64,000 nucleotides of DNA from Bradyrhizobium sp. 186 (lineage in GTDB: Bacteria; Pseudomonadota; Alphaproteobacteria; Rhizobiales; Xanthobacteraceae). Positions 35,889-46,433 of the stretch are shown here, in pieces. The stretch spans positions 2,666,001 through 2,730,000 of the forward strand of contig NZ_CP082164.1 in assembly GCF_023101685.1 (NCBI RefSeq), written 5' to 3'. The first letter of the stretch is position 1; each line of letters begins with the position of its first letter. The position numbers and the translations under genes were made by a program. Under the pieces are notes generated by a model. That model was not told the origin of the DNA and made no database searches. It saw only the letters and a program-made list of their open reading frames with translations.

Positions 35889-37187
35889 TCAACTTTTCAT
35901 CGCCTGCATCAGCGCCGAAATCTTGATGGTCGCGAAATTGGAGAAGGTATCCGACACCGCGTATGGCAGAATGATGTGGTCGTTGTGCCGCATTGCCCCG
36001 CAGGTATAGACGACGTTGGGGACGTATCCCTCGCGCTCCGACGGCTCGGGCCGCAGCAACGGCTCGCGGGAGCGGGCTAGCACCTTCGAGGGGTCGTTCT
36101 TGTCGAGCAACGCCGCCCCGATCGAGTATTTGCGCACCGGGCCGACGCCATGCGTCAGCAGCAGCCAGCCTTCATCGAGCTCGATAGGCGATCCGCAATT
36201 GCCGATCTGAACGAACTCCCAGGGAAATTCCGGCTTCAGAATGGCCTGGCCGTCGCCCCAAGTGTACAGGTCGTCTGAATAGATCAGGTACAGGTTCTCA
36301 TTGTCCTGTCGCGCGATCACGGCGTATTTGCCGCCGATCTTGCGCGGGAACAGCGCCATGCCCTTGTTGCGTGCCGCGGCGCCTTTCAACGGCGCCAACC
36401 GGAACGACATGAAATCGTGGGTCTCAATCAACTCGGAGCGGATCGCCCGTCCGCTATAGGCGGTATAGGTGGCGTAGTAGGTTTTTCGGCCGCCATCGCT
36501 GAACTCGAAAAAGCGGGCGTCCTCGATGCCGTTCGATTGGGATTCGGTGACCGGAAAGATGACGCGCTCGCTGAGTTCTTCCTCGGGCTTGAAGACCAGT
36601 TCGACATGATCGCCGTCCGGTCCGGATGCGCGATGGCAAATCCGGGGACTTGAGGCAAGCCTTGCCGTCGAATCAACGGTCACGCTGCCGTCGGCTGCGA
36701 ATGTGCCGGCCCGAAACGTCAGTGACGACACATGCCCTTCGCCGATCGCACGGAGGCTGAGAATGAAGCGCAGGCCGCCCTTCGGCGCGTTCGATTGGTC
36801 GGGGTGCGGCACGATGCTGGGATTGAACAAGGCAGAGGCTTCGAACGAATACTCATTGAGAAAATAGGCTCCAATCAACTGGCGCTGGATCTTTGAAAAG
36901 CTGCCATGGGCTGCGAAAGCCTCCTCCATTTCGTTCGCGCGGGCCTCGAACTTCTCCAGCAGGTTCCGATGCCGGCCGAGGAAATTTTCAAGAACGTCCG
37001 CGAGCTGGGAAGCAACGGCTTCGGAGTCGAGGGCGAGAACCCGGTCGACGATATGATTTGCACGCGTCTTGTCGGTCGGGTTGAGATCGCGGGGTTCAGT
37101 CGCCGGCTTGAACGGGCGCACGATCACCCGCGCGGGATCGGGACGCAAATAAAGCGCCTGCCGGTTCAGGAAGGTGGCCTGTGACAC
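35889..37187 (-). CDS. GH130 family beta-mannoside phosphorylase-like protein
   Basis: A 432-residue protein with a five-bladed propeller pattern. Recognisable GH130 parts are FNPSIVPHPD, NGIEDARFFEF, YYATYTAYSGRAIR, LFPRKIGGKYAVIARQDNENL, IGNCGSPIELDEGWLLLTHGVGPV and a late IILPYAVSDTFSNFATI. The family phosphorolyses beta-mannosides or beta-mannosyl-glucose. The Asp in GIEDARF is the expected general acid. The N-terminal 110 residues form an extra helical region. It follows the large GT4 gene and a mannose-6-phosphate isomerase gene, which fits mannose chemistry. Confidence 0.82.
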   Translation of the reverse strand: MSQATFLNRQALYLRPDPARVIVRPFKPATEPRDLNPTDKTRANHIVDRVLALDSEAVASQLADVLENFLGRHRNLLEKFEARANEMEEAFAAHGSFSKIQRQLIGAYFLNEYSFEASALFNPSIVPHPDQSNAPKGGLRFILSLRAIGEGHVSSLTFRAGTFAADGSVTVDSTARLASSPRICHRASGPDGDHVELVFKPEEELSERVIFPVTESQSNGIEDARFFEFSDGGRKTYYATYTAYSGRAIRSELIETHDFMSFRLAPLKGAAARNKGMALFPRKIGGKYAVIARQDNENLYLIYSDDLYTWGDGQAILKPEFPWEFVQIGNCGSPIELDEGWLLLTHGVGPVRKYSIGAALLDKNDPSKVLARSREPLLRPEPSEREGYVPNVVYTCGAMRHNDHIILPYAVSDTFSNFATIKISALMQAMKS

Positions 37188-37221
37188 TGGTGTCCTCGAT
37201 CGCTTGAGCAGGAGGCAACAT

Positions 37222-39507
37222 TCAGGCGCCCATGGCGCGCAGTGCCGCGGGTTTGGTCAGGCCGGCGTTGACGCGCGCAAGCTGGCGAATCTCCGCAAGC
37301 CCAAGCAGATAGCACACCACCGACTCGCCGCCGCGATTTTCATTGGCACGATCGGGGTGCAGTCCATCGCGGCAACTGCCAGTGTGCGGATCGACCAGCG
37401 CCACCGACAGGTCGTTGCTACCGAGAAACCAGGTGAAGGCCCGGGTCGCAAGCGCTTTCCACTCGGCATCGCCATCCGCCCGCCATGCCGTAAGGCAGGC
37501 AGCGATCGTCGCCGTCGCTTCCACGGGCTGCTGATCAAAGGCGCGGGGAAGTTGCCGCAATTCGCCGAAGCCGGCGGTGCCGACCGGCCGGAAATGCCCT
37601 GCCGGCGTCGTTTGTCGCGTCATCAGCCAGCGCAGAGACCTCAATCCGGCCTGCACGTATTCAGGCGTTTGCGTCGCCGCGCCTGTCATCATCAGCGCCT
37701 GCGGCAGGCGGGCGTTGTCGTAAGCCAACCCTTCCTCGAACCACACCCAGTCCGGCGTTTCGACCGACGCCAGACAGGACATCAACCTGTCGGCAAGAGA
37801 ATGCCGGATCTCCTGGCCGTGAAGATCATCCGGAGCCACGGCGCAATAAGCGCCCAAACCCAGCAGGGTGAACGCCCACGCCCGCGGAGAGCGAAAGGTC
37901 TCTACAGTCGACAGAGCCTCGGCGAACAAGGCAGCCGCCCACTGGCGCCGCGACGGAGTTGCGTCGCTGCGCGCGGTTTCGCCGAGCGCCCAAAGCGTCC
38001 GCGCGTGACTGTCTTCGGACCCGCTGGCTTCGAGCCAGGTTCGATTGAAGCCCATGAAGTTGCGAAACCGCCCGGTGTCGGGATTCCATGCGTGCTGCAC
38101 GAAAGCGGCGAAGCGAGCCGTCAAGACTTCCGACAGCGGCTGTTCGCCCGGACTGTTGAGGGCGCAGGCCAAAAGCATCGCGCGGGCGTTGTCATCGACG
38201 CAATAGCCGTGCGAGCGATCGGGCACCGAATACACGGCGTGCTGGAACAGGCCGGTATCGTCGCACATCGACAGGAAATAGCCGATTTGCATGTCCGGCG
38301 CCGCAGGGCCGCGTGGCTCCGGAACGCCCGTGTTGGAGGGCGCAATGACCTTGAGCCAGTGACCCTGAGACGCGCTCTCAAAAACCGACATGTAGTACTC
38401 GGCGGTGCGTTCCCACGTCATGGTTCTGCTGACCGCATAGGCGCGCCGGCACATCGCCTGCCGGCGAACGTCATCGGTGAGTAATTCCGCGATCTTGCTG
38501 GCGATCGCGGCCGCGTCGCCGAATGGCACCAGGACGCCGCGTCCATTGGCCAACAGTTCGCGGGCATGCCAGTAAGGCGTCGAGACGACGGGTTTCCCAA
38601 GTCCGAAGCTGTAGGCCAACGTTCCCGACGTCATTTGCGGCTCGTTGAGATAGGGCGTGACATAGACGTCGCACATCGAGATGAATTCGAGCAGCGTGGG
38701 CAGATCAACGAAGCGGTCGAGGAACACAACGTGGTCCTCGACGCCAAGTTCGCGGACCCGCCTCATCAGTCTGTTGCGATACGCCTCGCCCTGGTCTCGA
38801 ACCAGATTCGGATGCGTTGCGCCAAGGACGACATACACCGCATCGGCGCGACGCTTCAGAATCGACGGCATGGCGTCGATCATGACTTCGATGCCCTTGT
38901 TGGGGGACAGCAGGCCGAATGTCAGAATGATCGACTTTCCGTCAAATCCGAGCCTTGCCTTCGCCGCATCGGGCGCGACAAGCGCGACGTCGGGAATGCC
39001 GTGGGCTATGACCTCGATCTTGTCGTCCGGCACCTGATAGACGCTGCGCAGCAGTTCGCGGCCCTTGTTGGCCATCACAACGACCTTCGACGAGGCATCG
39101 ACGATGCGCTCCATGACCGCGCGTTGCGCGGCGGTCGGATTTGCCAGCACGGTGTGGAACGTCGTCACGACAGGCATGGTGAGGCGCGACAGCAGTTCGA
39201 GGATGTGGCCGCCGGCTTCGCCACCGAAAATTCCGAATTCGTGCTGCAGGCATACGATGTCGAACCGGCCGGCATTCAGGAGGTCTGCTGCATGGATGTA
39301 TTCTTCGATCTTGTTATCCTGGATCTGAAAAGCGACCGCCTTGGGATAATCATAGGTTTGGCCATGATCGGTCATCGCCACGATGCAGGTCTCGACAGTC
39401 GGGCGTGACGTCGAGATCGCCTGCTGCAGGTCGGTCGTGAAGGTTGCGATCCCGCAGCGGCGGGGCAGCGAATTGCCGATAACGGCGATGCGACGGAGCG
39501 GCGTCAT
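37222..39507 (-). CDS. GT4 glycosyltransferase fused to a helical (alpha/alpha barrel-like) domain
   Basis: 761 residues in two parts. Residues 1-380 are a GT-B transferase: GNSLPRRCGIATFTTDL, CLQHEFGIFGGEAGG, ILTFGLLSPNKGIEVMI and a donor-site region SGTLAYSFGLGKPVVSTPYWHA. Residues 400-761 are mostly helical with aromatic-rich repeats (YCVDDNARAMLLACAL, RFRNFMGFNRTWLEASGSEDSHARTLWALGE, WFEEGLAYDNARLPQALMM), as in alpha/alpha-barrel glycan enzymes. The start overlaps the isomerase stop by 4 bases. Co-occurrence with GH130 suggests making or remodelling a mannose-containing glycan. Confidence 0.8.
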   Translation of the reverse strand: MTPLRRIAVIGNSLPRRCGIATFTTDLQQAISTSRPTVETCIVAMTDHGQTYDYPKAVAFQIQDNKIEEYIHAADLLNAGRFDIVCLQHEFGIFGGEAGGHILELLSRLTMPVVTTFHTVLANPTAAQRAVMERIVDASSKVVVMANKGRELLRSVYQVPDDKIEVIAHGIPDVALVAPDAAKARLGFDGKSIILTFGLLSPNKGIEVMIDAMPSILKRRADAVYVVLGATHPNLVRDQGEAYRNRLMRRVRELGVEDHVVFLDRFVDLPTLLEFISMCDVYVTPYLNEPQMTSGTLAYSFGLGKPVVSTPYWHARELLANGRGVLVPFGDAAAIASKIAELLTDDVRRQAMCRRAYAVSRTMTWERTAEYYMSVFESASQGHWLKVIAPSNTGVPEPRGPAAPDMQIGYFLSMCDDTGLFQHAVYSVPDRSHGYCVDDNARAMLLACALNSPGEQPLSEVLTARFAAFVQHAWNPDTGRFRNFMGFNRTWLEASGSEDSHARTLWALGETARSDATPSRRQWAAALFAEALSTVETFRSPRAWAFTLLGLGAYCAVAPDDLHGQEIRHSLADRLMSCLASVETPDWVWFEEGLAYDNARLPQALMMTGAATQTPEYVQAGLRSLRWLMTRQTTPAGHFRPVGTAGFGELRQLPRAFDQQPVEATATIAACLTAWRADGDAEWKALATRAFTWFLGSNDLSVALVDPHTGSCRDGLHPDRANENRGGESVVCYLLGLAEIRQLARVNAGLTKPAALRAMGA

Positions 39508-40434
39508 GCTTGTACCTCGACAGTCTCGCTTGATTTCGGCGAATGGCCGGCGGACATGCCGGCAGATTTGGTCAGCTCTCCAGCGTCCTGCAGCAGGGCG
39601 GCAACGGGATCAGGTCCCGGATAAGCCATCAGGCCGCGCATGCCGCCCGCGCCGACCTCGATGTCGGTTCGATCGCCCTCGATAAAGACGGCATCACCGA
39701 CCGACATGTTCGTCGACCCGATCCGCGCCCGGCCCTCGATCGCAAGGATCCAGGTTTCCCGCGGCATTGAGTGCCCAATTCGAATTCGCCGGCAGGTCGA
39801 TCCGCTCAATGACGAAATGCTGGCTTGTGATCAGGGCTGTTCGAGCCGCGGTGAGGCGTCGTGGACCGGATTGGGCCTGAACCGGCCCGGCGTCGGAAAC
39901 AGCGACGGCGCATTCTTCATGCAGTTCGCGCTGCCTGCCGTAGTCAAACAGGCGGAATGTCGTGTCGTTGCGCTGCTGAATCTCGGCGAGTACGATACCG
40001 GCGCCAATGGCGTGGATCGTGCCGGCGGGGACGAAGATGATGTCGCCTTTCGCGACGGGACGCCATTGCGCGAGGTGGGCAATCGAGCCGTCCCTGATCG
40101 CTGCGCGCAATGCCTGTGGCGTGAGTCGCCGCTTCAGTCCCAGCGCAACCCGCGCGCCTGGGGCCGCTGCGAGAATGTACCAGGCTTCAGTCTTGCCGTT
40201 CGGCAGGCCGATTGAGCGGGCAAATTCATCGCCCGGATGAACCTGAATCGAGAGGGGCTCGCTGGTGAATAGTAATTTGAGCAGCAGGGCCGGGATGGCT
40301 GCATGCTTGTGCGTGCGCTGGAACCACAACTCTCCAACCGGGTCACCGGCAACGTCGATGCTGCTCCATGGATGGAGATCGCCTACTCCCCACGGTTTGC
40401 GCGCAAACTGCACGGCGGCATGCTCGATGGCCAT
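39504..40434 (-). pseudogene. manA: class I mannose-6-phosphate isomerase with a frameshift
   Basis: The first frame starts MAIEHAAVQFARKPWGVGDL and contains the metal-binding QVHPGDEFAR and the KTEAWYIL motif, then GTIHAIGAGIVLAEIQQ. At about 39765-39772, after NSNWALNAAG, the protein continues in another frame as ETWILAIEGRARIGSTNMSVGDAVF to a stop that overlaps the GT4 start (ATGA). Corrected, it is about 305 residues and should interconvert fructose-6-P and mannose-6-P with Zn. One missing or extra base is enough to explain the break, so a sequencing error is possible. Confidence 0.82.
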
Positions 40435-40607
40435 AGATTTCCTGACCCGAAACGCGCATATCGCAGCGATATGCCGTTGGTCGATACCGTTTATGTGATT
40501 TGGCGTGGCTAAGGCGTCGCGACGGGATGTTCGCGTTTGTCGCGATCCCGCTGGGCTAACTGATCAGATGGGTACTCCGGCGTCAGATAGCAACCTTGCT
40601 GGGTCCA

Positions 40608-40799
40608 TTAGCGTTTGGTCGCCCAGGACGGACGAACGCCAGTCCAGGCGGGAAGCGCATCCCATTCGGCCCACCGCATCCGGCGTTCCTCATCGCCGAC
40701 CCTGATAAAGACAAAGGCGGCATCATCCTTGCCGGTTTTCGAATCAACGAACATTGCTGGAACGCCGTATGCGTCTCTGATGATCGCCGTATTTGCCAT
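40608..40799 (-). CDS. 63-residue hypothetical protein
   Basis: Starts MANTAIIRDAYGVPAMFVDS behind a CAGGAG site. It continues AAFVFIRVGDEERRMRWAEW, a beta-rich small domain. Unknown function. It lies downstream of the 35-residue membrane peptide gene on the same strand. Confidence 0.6.
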   Translation of the reverse strand: MANTAIIRDAYGVPAMFVDSKTGKDDAAFVFIRVGDEERRMRWAEWDALPAWTGVRPSWATKR

Positions 40800-40861
40800 T
40801 CCGACTCCTGCTTTCTGTTAAGCACTCGGATTCCCGTTGCCGGCATGTCACTTGAGGCGGA

Positions 40862-40969
40862 CTACCACTGAATAATCACGGTGGCAGTGATCAGCGACGC
40901 AAAAAAGATCGGCAACAGCACCGGAGGCACCAGCCAATCACGAAGATCGAATTTGAGGGTATCAGACAT
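40862..40969 (-). CDS. 35-residue single-pass membrane peptide, copy B
   Basis: The product starts MSDTLKFDLRDWLVPPVLLP and ends TATVIIQW. A short charged head is followed by DWLVPPVLLPIFFASL and one membrane helix. A paralogue of equal length with the same WLVPPVLxPIFF core and IQW end lies at 50057-50164. Conservation of protein length, end and upstream leader between copies with many silent and non-silent changes supports a real gene. Function unknown; the Pro-Pro kink and Trp ends suggest an inner-membrane peptide, perhaps a regulator of a larger membrane protein. Confidence 0.7.
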   Translation of the reverse strand: MSDTLKFDLRDWLVPPVLLPIFFASLITATVIIQW

Positions 40970-41043
40970 GTGACCGCCTTTTTTGGTTAAGGCGGGAGCG
41001 CAACGCTCTCAGTCACCGATAATAGCCGGGGGCGCGCGGTGAT
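40970..41043 (-). promoter_or_regulatory. conserved small-gene leader, copy B
   Basis: Minus-strand leader of 74 bases. In order it has ATCACCG, TTATCGGTGACTGAGAG, the perfect hairpin GAGCG-TTG-CGCTC, then CCGCC, 12 bases and GGCGG just before the ATG. The last pair would bury the presumed ribosome-binding site (AAGGCGG). The next 60 bases upstream (CGATTCTCCTCGCTATTCGGC, then CTATAT) also match copy C and could hold the promoter. Confidence 0.55.
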
Positions 41044-41415
41044 CCGTTAAATATAGTGACTATCTGCCGAATAGCGAGGAGAATCGCAATTTGTTTTGGG
41101 GCAGAATCGTTAAGATGATGGTGGGTTCGAAGCTTCGCGCTTCCCCTGACCGCGCTTCTCGAATCTATGTTGAGCGCGCGTTGTGAAAAATATTCGGCAG
41201 CTTTTCGATCGCGATAATCCGGCGGACTCGTTCGTAATTACTGACGACTTTGTGTCATCTGGCCGTATCAGCGGCGCGAAAAGCATTCCGATTTTTCGGC
41301 TCAAGATCGGCAGTTTCCACATGAGTGGAGGGCAAGCGGTTGCAGGTGAACTCATCAGCAGAGCGGTATCAGCGCGAACTGGCTTACCTTCTCAGCATCC
41401 TTTAACCAGGGCGCC
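41044..41415. other. spacer between leader B and the DUF6894 gene
   Basis: The left part (41044-41095) is the probable promoter region of the 35-residue gene. The plus-strand frame from the GTG at 41183 (KNIRQLFDRDNPADSF) is open for 78 codons but lacks supporting features. Nothing else was recognised. Confidence 0.3.
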
Positions 41416-41661
41416 TTAGTGCTTGAGCCGTTCTATCTGGAACGTGAATTTGGCTTGTAACACCGGTCCGGTGTCATCCCTGACTTCGATAGCCATCCGG
41501 TGTCCCGCTCCATTGCGGGGCCTACAGGACGCGTCCCTCGCCATGTCTGCCAGCGAACGCGCGGCCTCTTCTTGCACAGCCTCCATGGTAGAGAGTTCCA
41601 GACCCTCATCGTCGGGGGTCAGTTCGTCACCGTCTCGCAAATCGAAAAAGTATCGCTTCAT
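41416..41661 (-). CDS. DUF6894-like small protein
   Basis: An 81-residue protein starting MKRYFFDLRDGDELTPDDEG, then LELSTMEAVQEEAARSLADM and a beta-rich end with MAIEVRDDTGPV. The YFFD-RDG and DEEG-L-like words define a small family abundant in Rhizobiales. Function unknown, often linked with stress genes. Confidence 0.75.
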   Translation of the reverse strand: MKRYFFDLRDGDELTPDDEGLELSTMEAVQEEAARSLADMARDASCRPRNGAGHRMAIEVRDDTGPVLQAKFTFQIERLKH

Positions 41662-41695
41662 AACAACGTCGAACGTCAGGAAACCAAAAGCGTTC

Positions 41696-41884
41696 CTAGC
41701 TGATCTGGGGCGGCCTAACAGGACCCGCGATTAGGCGGTAGGACGGCACCCAGGTGTTCCAGCTTTCCATGGTCTGGTCGCAGACCGAACACTCGAAGCT
41801 GCTGATCTGGCGTTCGGGAGCCATAGACTCGGCGCGGTTGTAGACCGCTCCGCAAATACAGGCTCTGGGAGGGGTCTCTTCCAT
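41696..41884 (-). CDS. 62-residue cysteine-containing small protein
   Basis: Starts MEETPPRACICGAVYNRAES. The cysteines in ACICG and in FECSVCDQTMESWNTW could bind zinc as a small ribbon. The WNTWVPSYRLI part is beta-like. I associate this type with Bradyrhizobium; function unknown. Confidence 0.6.
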   Translation of the reverse strand: MEETPPRACICGAVYNRAESMAPERQISSFECSVCDQTMESWNTWVPSYRLIAGPVRPPQIS

Positions 41885-42138
41885 TTGCTCATTATGCGCC
41901 GCAAATCGGAATTAAGACACTTCCAAATTCAACTTAGGACACCGGGGCTTAAATACGGACAGTACCGCCGGGCTATAAGAACAGGTCCGAAATCTAGGAC
42001 ATTTCCTGAACACGTTAGATGGCACACGACGGCTTCCGAGCCCTGCTGTCCGCTCCGGGGTCACTATCGGAATTGAATTAGCAACCTCGTGGGCCAAAGC
42101 CCTTGCGCCCCCGCGTCACAGGCTTATGTGAAGAGCGG

Positions 42139-42165
42139 CTAGCACTCGCTCCTTTCGACTGCCAA
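42139..42165 (+). promoter_or_regulatory. CIRCE operator for HrcA
   Basis: CTAGCACTC, a 9-base spacer, then GACTGCCAA, against the CIRCE consensus TTAGCACTC-N9-GAGTGCTAA (8 of 9 and 7 of 9 matches). It ends about 35 bases before the groES ATG. The classical role is HrcA repression relieved by heat. The divergent right arm may weaken repression. Confidence 0.75.
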
Positions 42166-42199
42166 TCCAGAAATAATCACAAAAGCCATGGAGGATCGC

Positions 42200-44304
<2,105 letters not shown>

Positions 44305-44331
44305 GTCCAACCGTTCAGCGCTCAAAGAAAA

Positions 44332-44362
44332 AGAAAGGCCCGGCAGCGATGCCGGCCTTTCT
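44332..44362 (+). terminator. rho-independent terminator after groEL
   Basis: AGAAAGGCCCGGCA, loop GCGA, TGCCGGCCTTTCT: a long stem with one bulged C and a short T-rich end, 27 bases after the groEL stop. Confidence 0.75.
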
Positions 44363-44395
44363 GCATTCTCGTGCCTTTGATCGCGGTTGCCCTGC

Positions 44396-44790
44396 TCAAT
44401 TTGCCTCAGGCCGTAATACTGACGTCAATACATAGTTCGGATCGGCTTTCAGCGCGCGTGCGAGAATTTGTAGTCGCCGGGCTTGCGATAGGAATAGCCA
44501 ATCAGATTGCCCACGTTCGGGTAATCGTCCAAGTGCCTTTAACTGCTTGCCTGCGTCTGGGACTGAGTCGAATTGCAGTAACGCTGCTTCCTTCGTGTCG
44601 GCCGGCGCCAGGTGCCATCGTCCCGCGGTTTCGGGGCGGCTCACGAGGGCCAAGAAACGATCCGAATTCGGGCAGGATGCAAGCGTCACGACGGCCGAAC
44701 CAGCGATAGCGGTTGCGCGCGACCAAGTCACAGATTGCGTCGCGGATCATCCGTGGGATGAATTGGAAGATCCAAGTCCACTGTAGAGTC
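44396..44790 (-). pseudogene. remnant of a DCC-family (thiol-disulfide oxidoreductase-like) gene tail
   Basis: The minus strand reads FIPRMIRDAICDLVARNRYR then WFGRRDACILPE between about 44790 and 44680. This is the typical C-terminus of DCC1-like proteins. The upstream catalytic part (with the DxxCxxC motif) is missing. Downstream the frame changes to one ending RLQILARALKADPNYVLTSV, which I do not recognise. It looks like a fragment. Confidence 0.5.
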
Positions 44791-44961
44791 AGGAACGAAA
44801 GTATCGGCTACATAGCTTTTATCGACCGAACCAAACCGAATAATAGTGTGCGTATAAATCCAGCCACCCGGCACTCTGAAACGAAATATGGTTTCGTCAT
44901 ACTGACCGGAGACATGATCTTTAAAGACTTCTTCTTGGGTATGAAGCTTTTGCTTAGGCAT
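44728..44961 (-). CDS. 77-residue hypothetical protein
   Basis: Starts MPKQKLHTQEEVFKDHVSGQ and continues DETIFRFRVPGGWIYTHTII. It is beta-rich with an acidic end. The last about 20 codons overlap the DCC remnant in another frame, so the tail may be altered. A weak GAAAG site. Unknown function. Confidence 0.4.
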   Translation of the reverse strand: MPKQKLHTQEEVFKDHVSGQYDETIFRFRVPGGWIYTHTIIRFGSVDKSYVADTFVPDSTVDLDLPIHPTDDPRRNL

Positions 44962-44999
44962 GAACATCTTTCGGTTGCCGCTGCCAATAGCGACCAAAA

Positions 45000-45251
45000 T
45001 CAACTGACTCGCCACGCTTCAAAGACAAAGCCTGCGAGGCGGTTGACTTTCTCGCCGTTCGACAGACGGCCGTTGTCCCTCTTCAAGATCGCTCTTGAGC
45101 GTACCGCAAAAGGTACGCCGGCGATGTGGTGATGGATACCTTCCAGTTGATCCATCCAGGTCGTCGCAGCGGAGCTGAATAGCGCATGCCACTTCCAAAC
45201 CACCATCCGGTCATAGTCGTAGTGCCGAAATCCTCCTCGCGTGAGCGGCAT
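45000..45251 (-). CDS. 83-residue hypothetical protein
   Basis: Starts MPLTRGGFRHYDYDRMVVWK and carries WMDQLEGIHHHIAGVPFAVR. Aromatic- and His-rich. The ribosome-binding site is weak. It may be the remains of a longer gene. No function assigned. Confidence 0.35.
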   Translation of the reverse strand: MPLTRGGFRHYDYDRMVVWKWHALFSSAATTWMDQLEGIHHHIAGVPFAVRSRAILKRDNGRLSNGEKVNRLAGFVFEAWRVS

Positions 45252-45304
45252 GTCACAAGATCTTCTTCTTACGAAACATCCGCCATCTGTTCGCGGCGCA
45301 GATC

Positions 45305-45691
45305 TCAAGCCAGCCTATGAAATGCCGGCGGCAAAGGCTCGCGCACGAGTTCACTTAGATTTAGAACCTCGCCGCTTTCCGTGATGTCCGAGACCAGAAC
45401 CTCGACATAGGGATGCTGGCGGTTGATCGCGGCGCCGCGCTGGTATTTCGCGTTCACGATCCGCTCGATCGCCGCAAGATTGCGCTTGCCCAACGCGTTG
45501 TACTGATCGCGGAACAGGCTCTGCCGTCCTCCGCGGTGCTCGATGGATTCGACCCAGACGTCCATCACCTTGCGGCCTATGAACGCTTCGACCGGTTCAG
45601 TTCCGTCCCGCGCGAGAAGCCGCAGCCCGTCCATGTTGTGCGGGCCGTCATCGATGCCGAATTTTGTCAGTGACATGTTTTTACGTGACAT
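45305..45691 (-). CDS. 128-residue hypothetical protein
   Basis: Starts MSRKNMSLTKFGIDDGPHNM with a strong AGGAGG site 7-8 bases upstream. Then come AFIGRKVMDVWVESIEHRGG and FRDQYNALGKRNLAAIERIV, and the end VSDITESGEVLNLSELVREP. Its mixed alpha/beta pattern partly recalls DUF1488 proteins, but I cannot name a family. It follows the 166-residue gene by 28 bases on the same strand. Confidence 0.6.
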   Translation of the reverse strand: MSRKNMSLTKFGIDDGPHNMDGLRLLARDGTEPVEAFIGRKVMDVWVESIEHRGGRQSLFRDQYNALGKRNLAAIERIVNAKYQRGAAINRQHPYVEVLVSDITESGEVLNLSELVREPLPPAFHRLA

Positions 45692-45719
45692 GGGGAATCC
45701 TCCTGTTGCCGACGTTGGT

Positions 45720-46220
45720 TCACCTCGGCAGTCCGTCGGGGACTGCGCCTCCCTCATCGTCCCATCGCGACAGAGCCGCGGCGCGCGATTTCGCGTCGCG
45801 ATGCGCATCCTCCGTCGAAGCCTTTTTGCGGCCGGCATCATTCTTATGCTTGTGCAGAAAGCGGGCGATCTGCCCGCGAAGCGCCGCCGTCTCCAATAAC
45901 TCTCCGACCGATCCGGCGGTGTCGAAGATCTCGCGTTGCAGCGTCTTCGGAAGTGCGTTCCATTGCATGATGACGGCCGCGCCGAGACATCGCAAGACGT
46001 GCTCCTCCTCGGCCGCCAGGGCGAGGCCGCGGGCGCGATCCTGTTCCGCTGCGTTTACGGCGCTGTCGTAGTCATCAGCCAATCCCTGCTCGTTATCGGC
46101 GAGCGCTGAGTGGCGATCCCTTTGTTTCTGAAGTTCGTCGCTTTCGCCCTGACCGCTCGAATGCTTGATCAGTTCGCCGTATGCGGCGGCCTTTTCGCGG
46201 TGCTGCTGAGATCTAAACAT
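45720..46220 (-). CDS. 166-residue helical hypothetical protein
   Basis: Starts MFRSQQHREKAAAYGELIKH. It is long and charged-helical (SDELQKQRDRHSALADNEQG, SAVNAAEQDRARGLALAAEE), followed by a less charged part with VIMQWNALPKTLQREI. Likely cytoplasmic. Forms a two-gene unit with the gene at 45305. Function unknown. Confidence 0.6.
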   Translation of the reverse strand: MFRSQQHREKAAAYGELIKHSSGQGESDELQKQRDRHSALADNEQGLADDYDSAVNAAEQDRARGLALAAEEEHVLRCLGAAVIMQWNALPKTLQREIFDTAGSVGELLETAALRGQIARFLHKHKNDAGRKKASTEDAHRDAKSRAAALSRWDDEGGAVPDGLPR

Positions 46221-46433
46221 GCCGCGTCCTTTCGTTGGAAGTCTCCGCGCGTTCCGACCGATCCCGATGGTTGACGAGGATGGAGCTATATATGGGGATC
46301 ACAGGGCCGAATAACGAGCTTCGGTGACAAATCACGACGTCATTAATCGTGGGCAAAAGCCGTTCCTGCGAGATTGTAGCAGTCCGAGCGAATGCAGGTT
46401 GCGATTTGGCTTCCGCAATGCCCGAATACGGGC

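Noticed and set aside
37174..38484. Plus-strand open frame of 436 codons opposite the large GT4 gene
   Set aside because: It is antisense to a well-conserved gene, is rich in Arg/His/Gly as expected for a mirrored GC-rich frame and has no domain.
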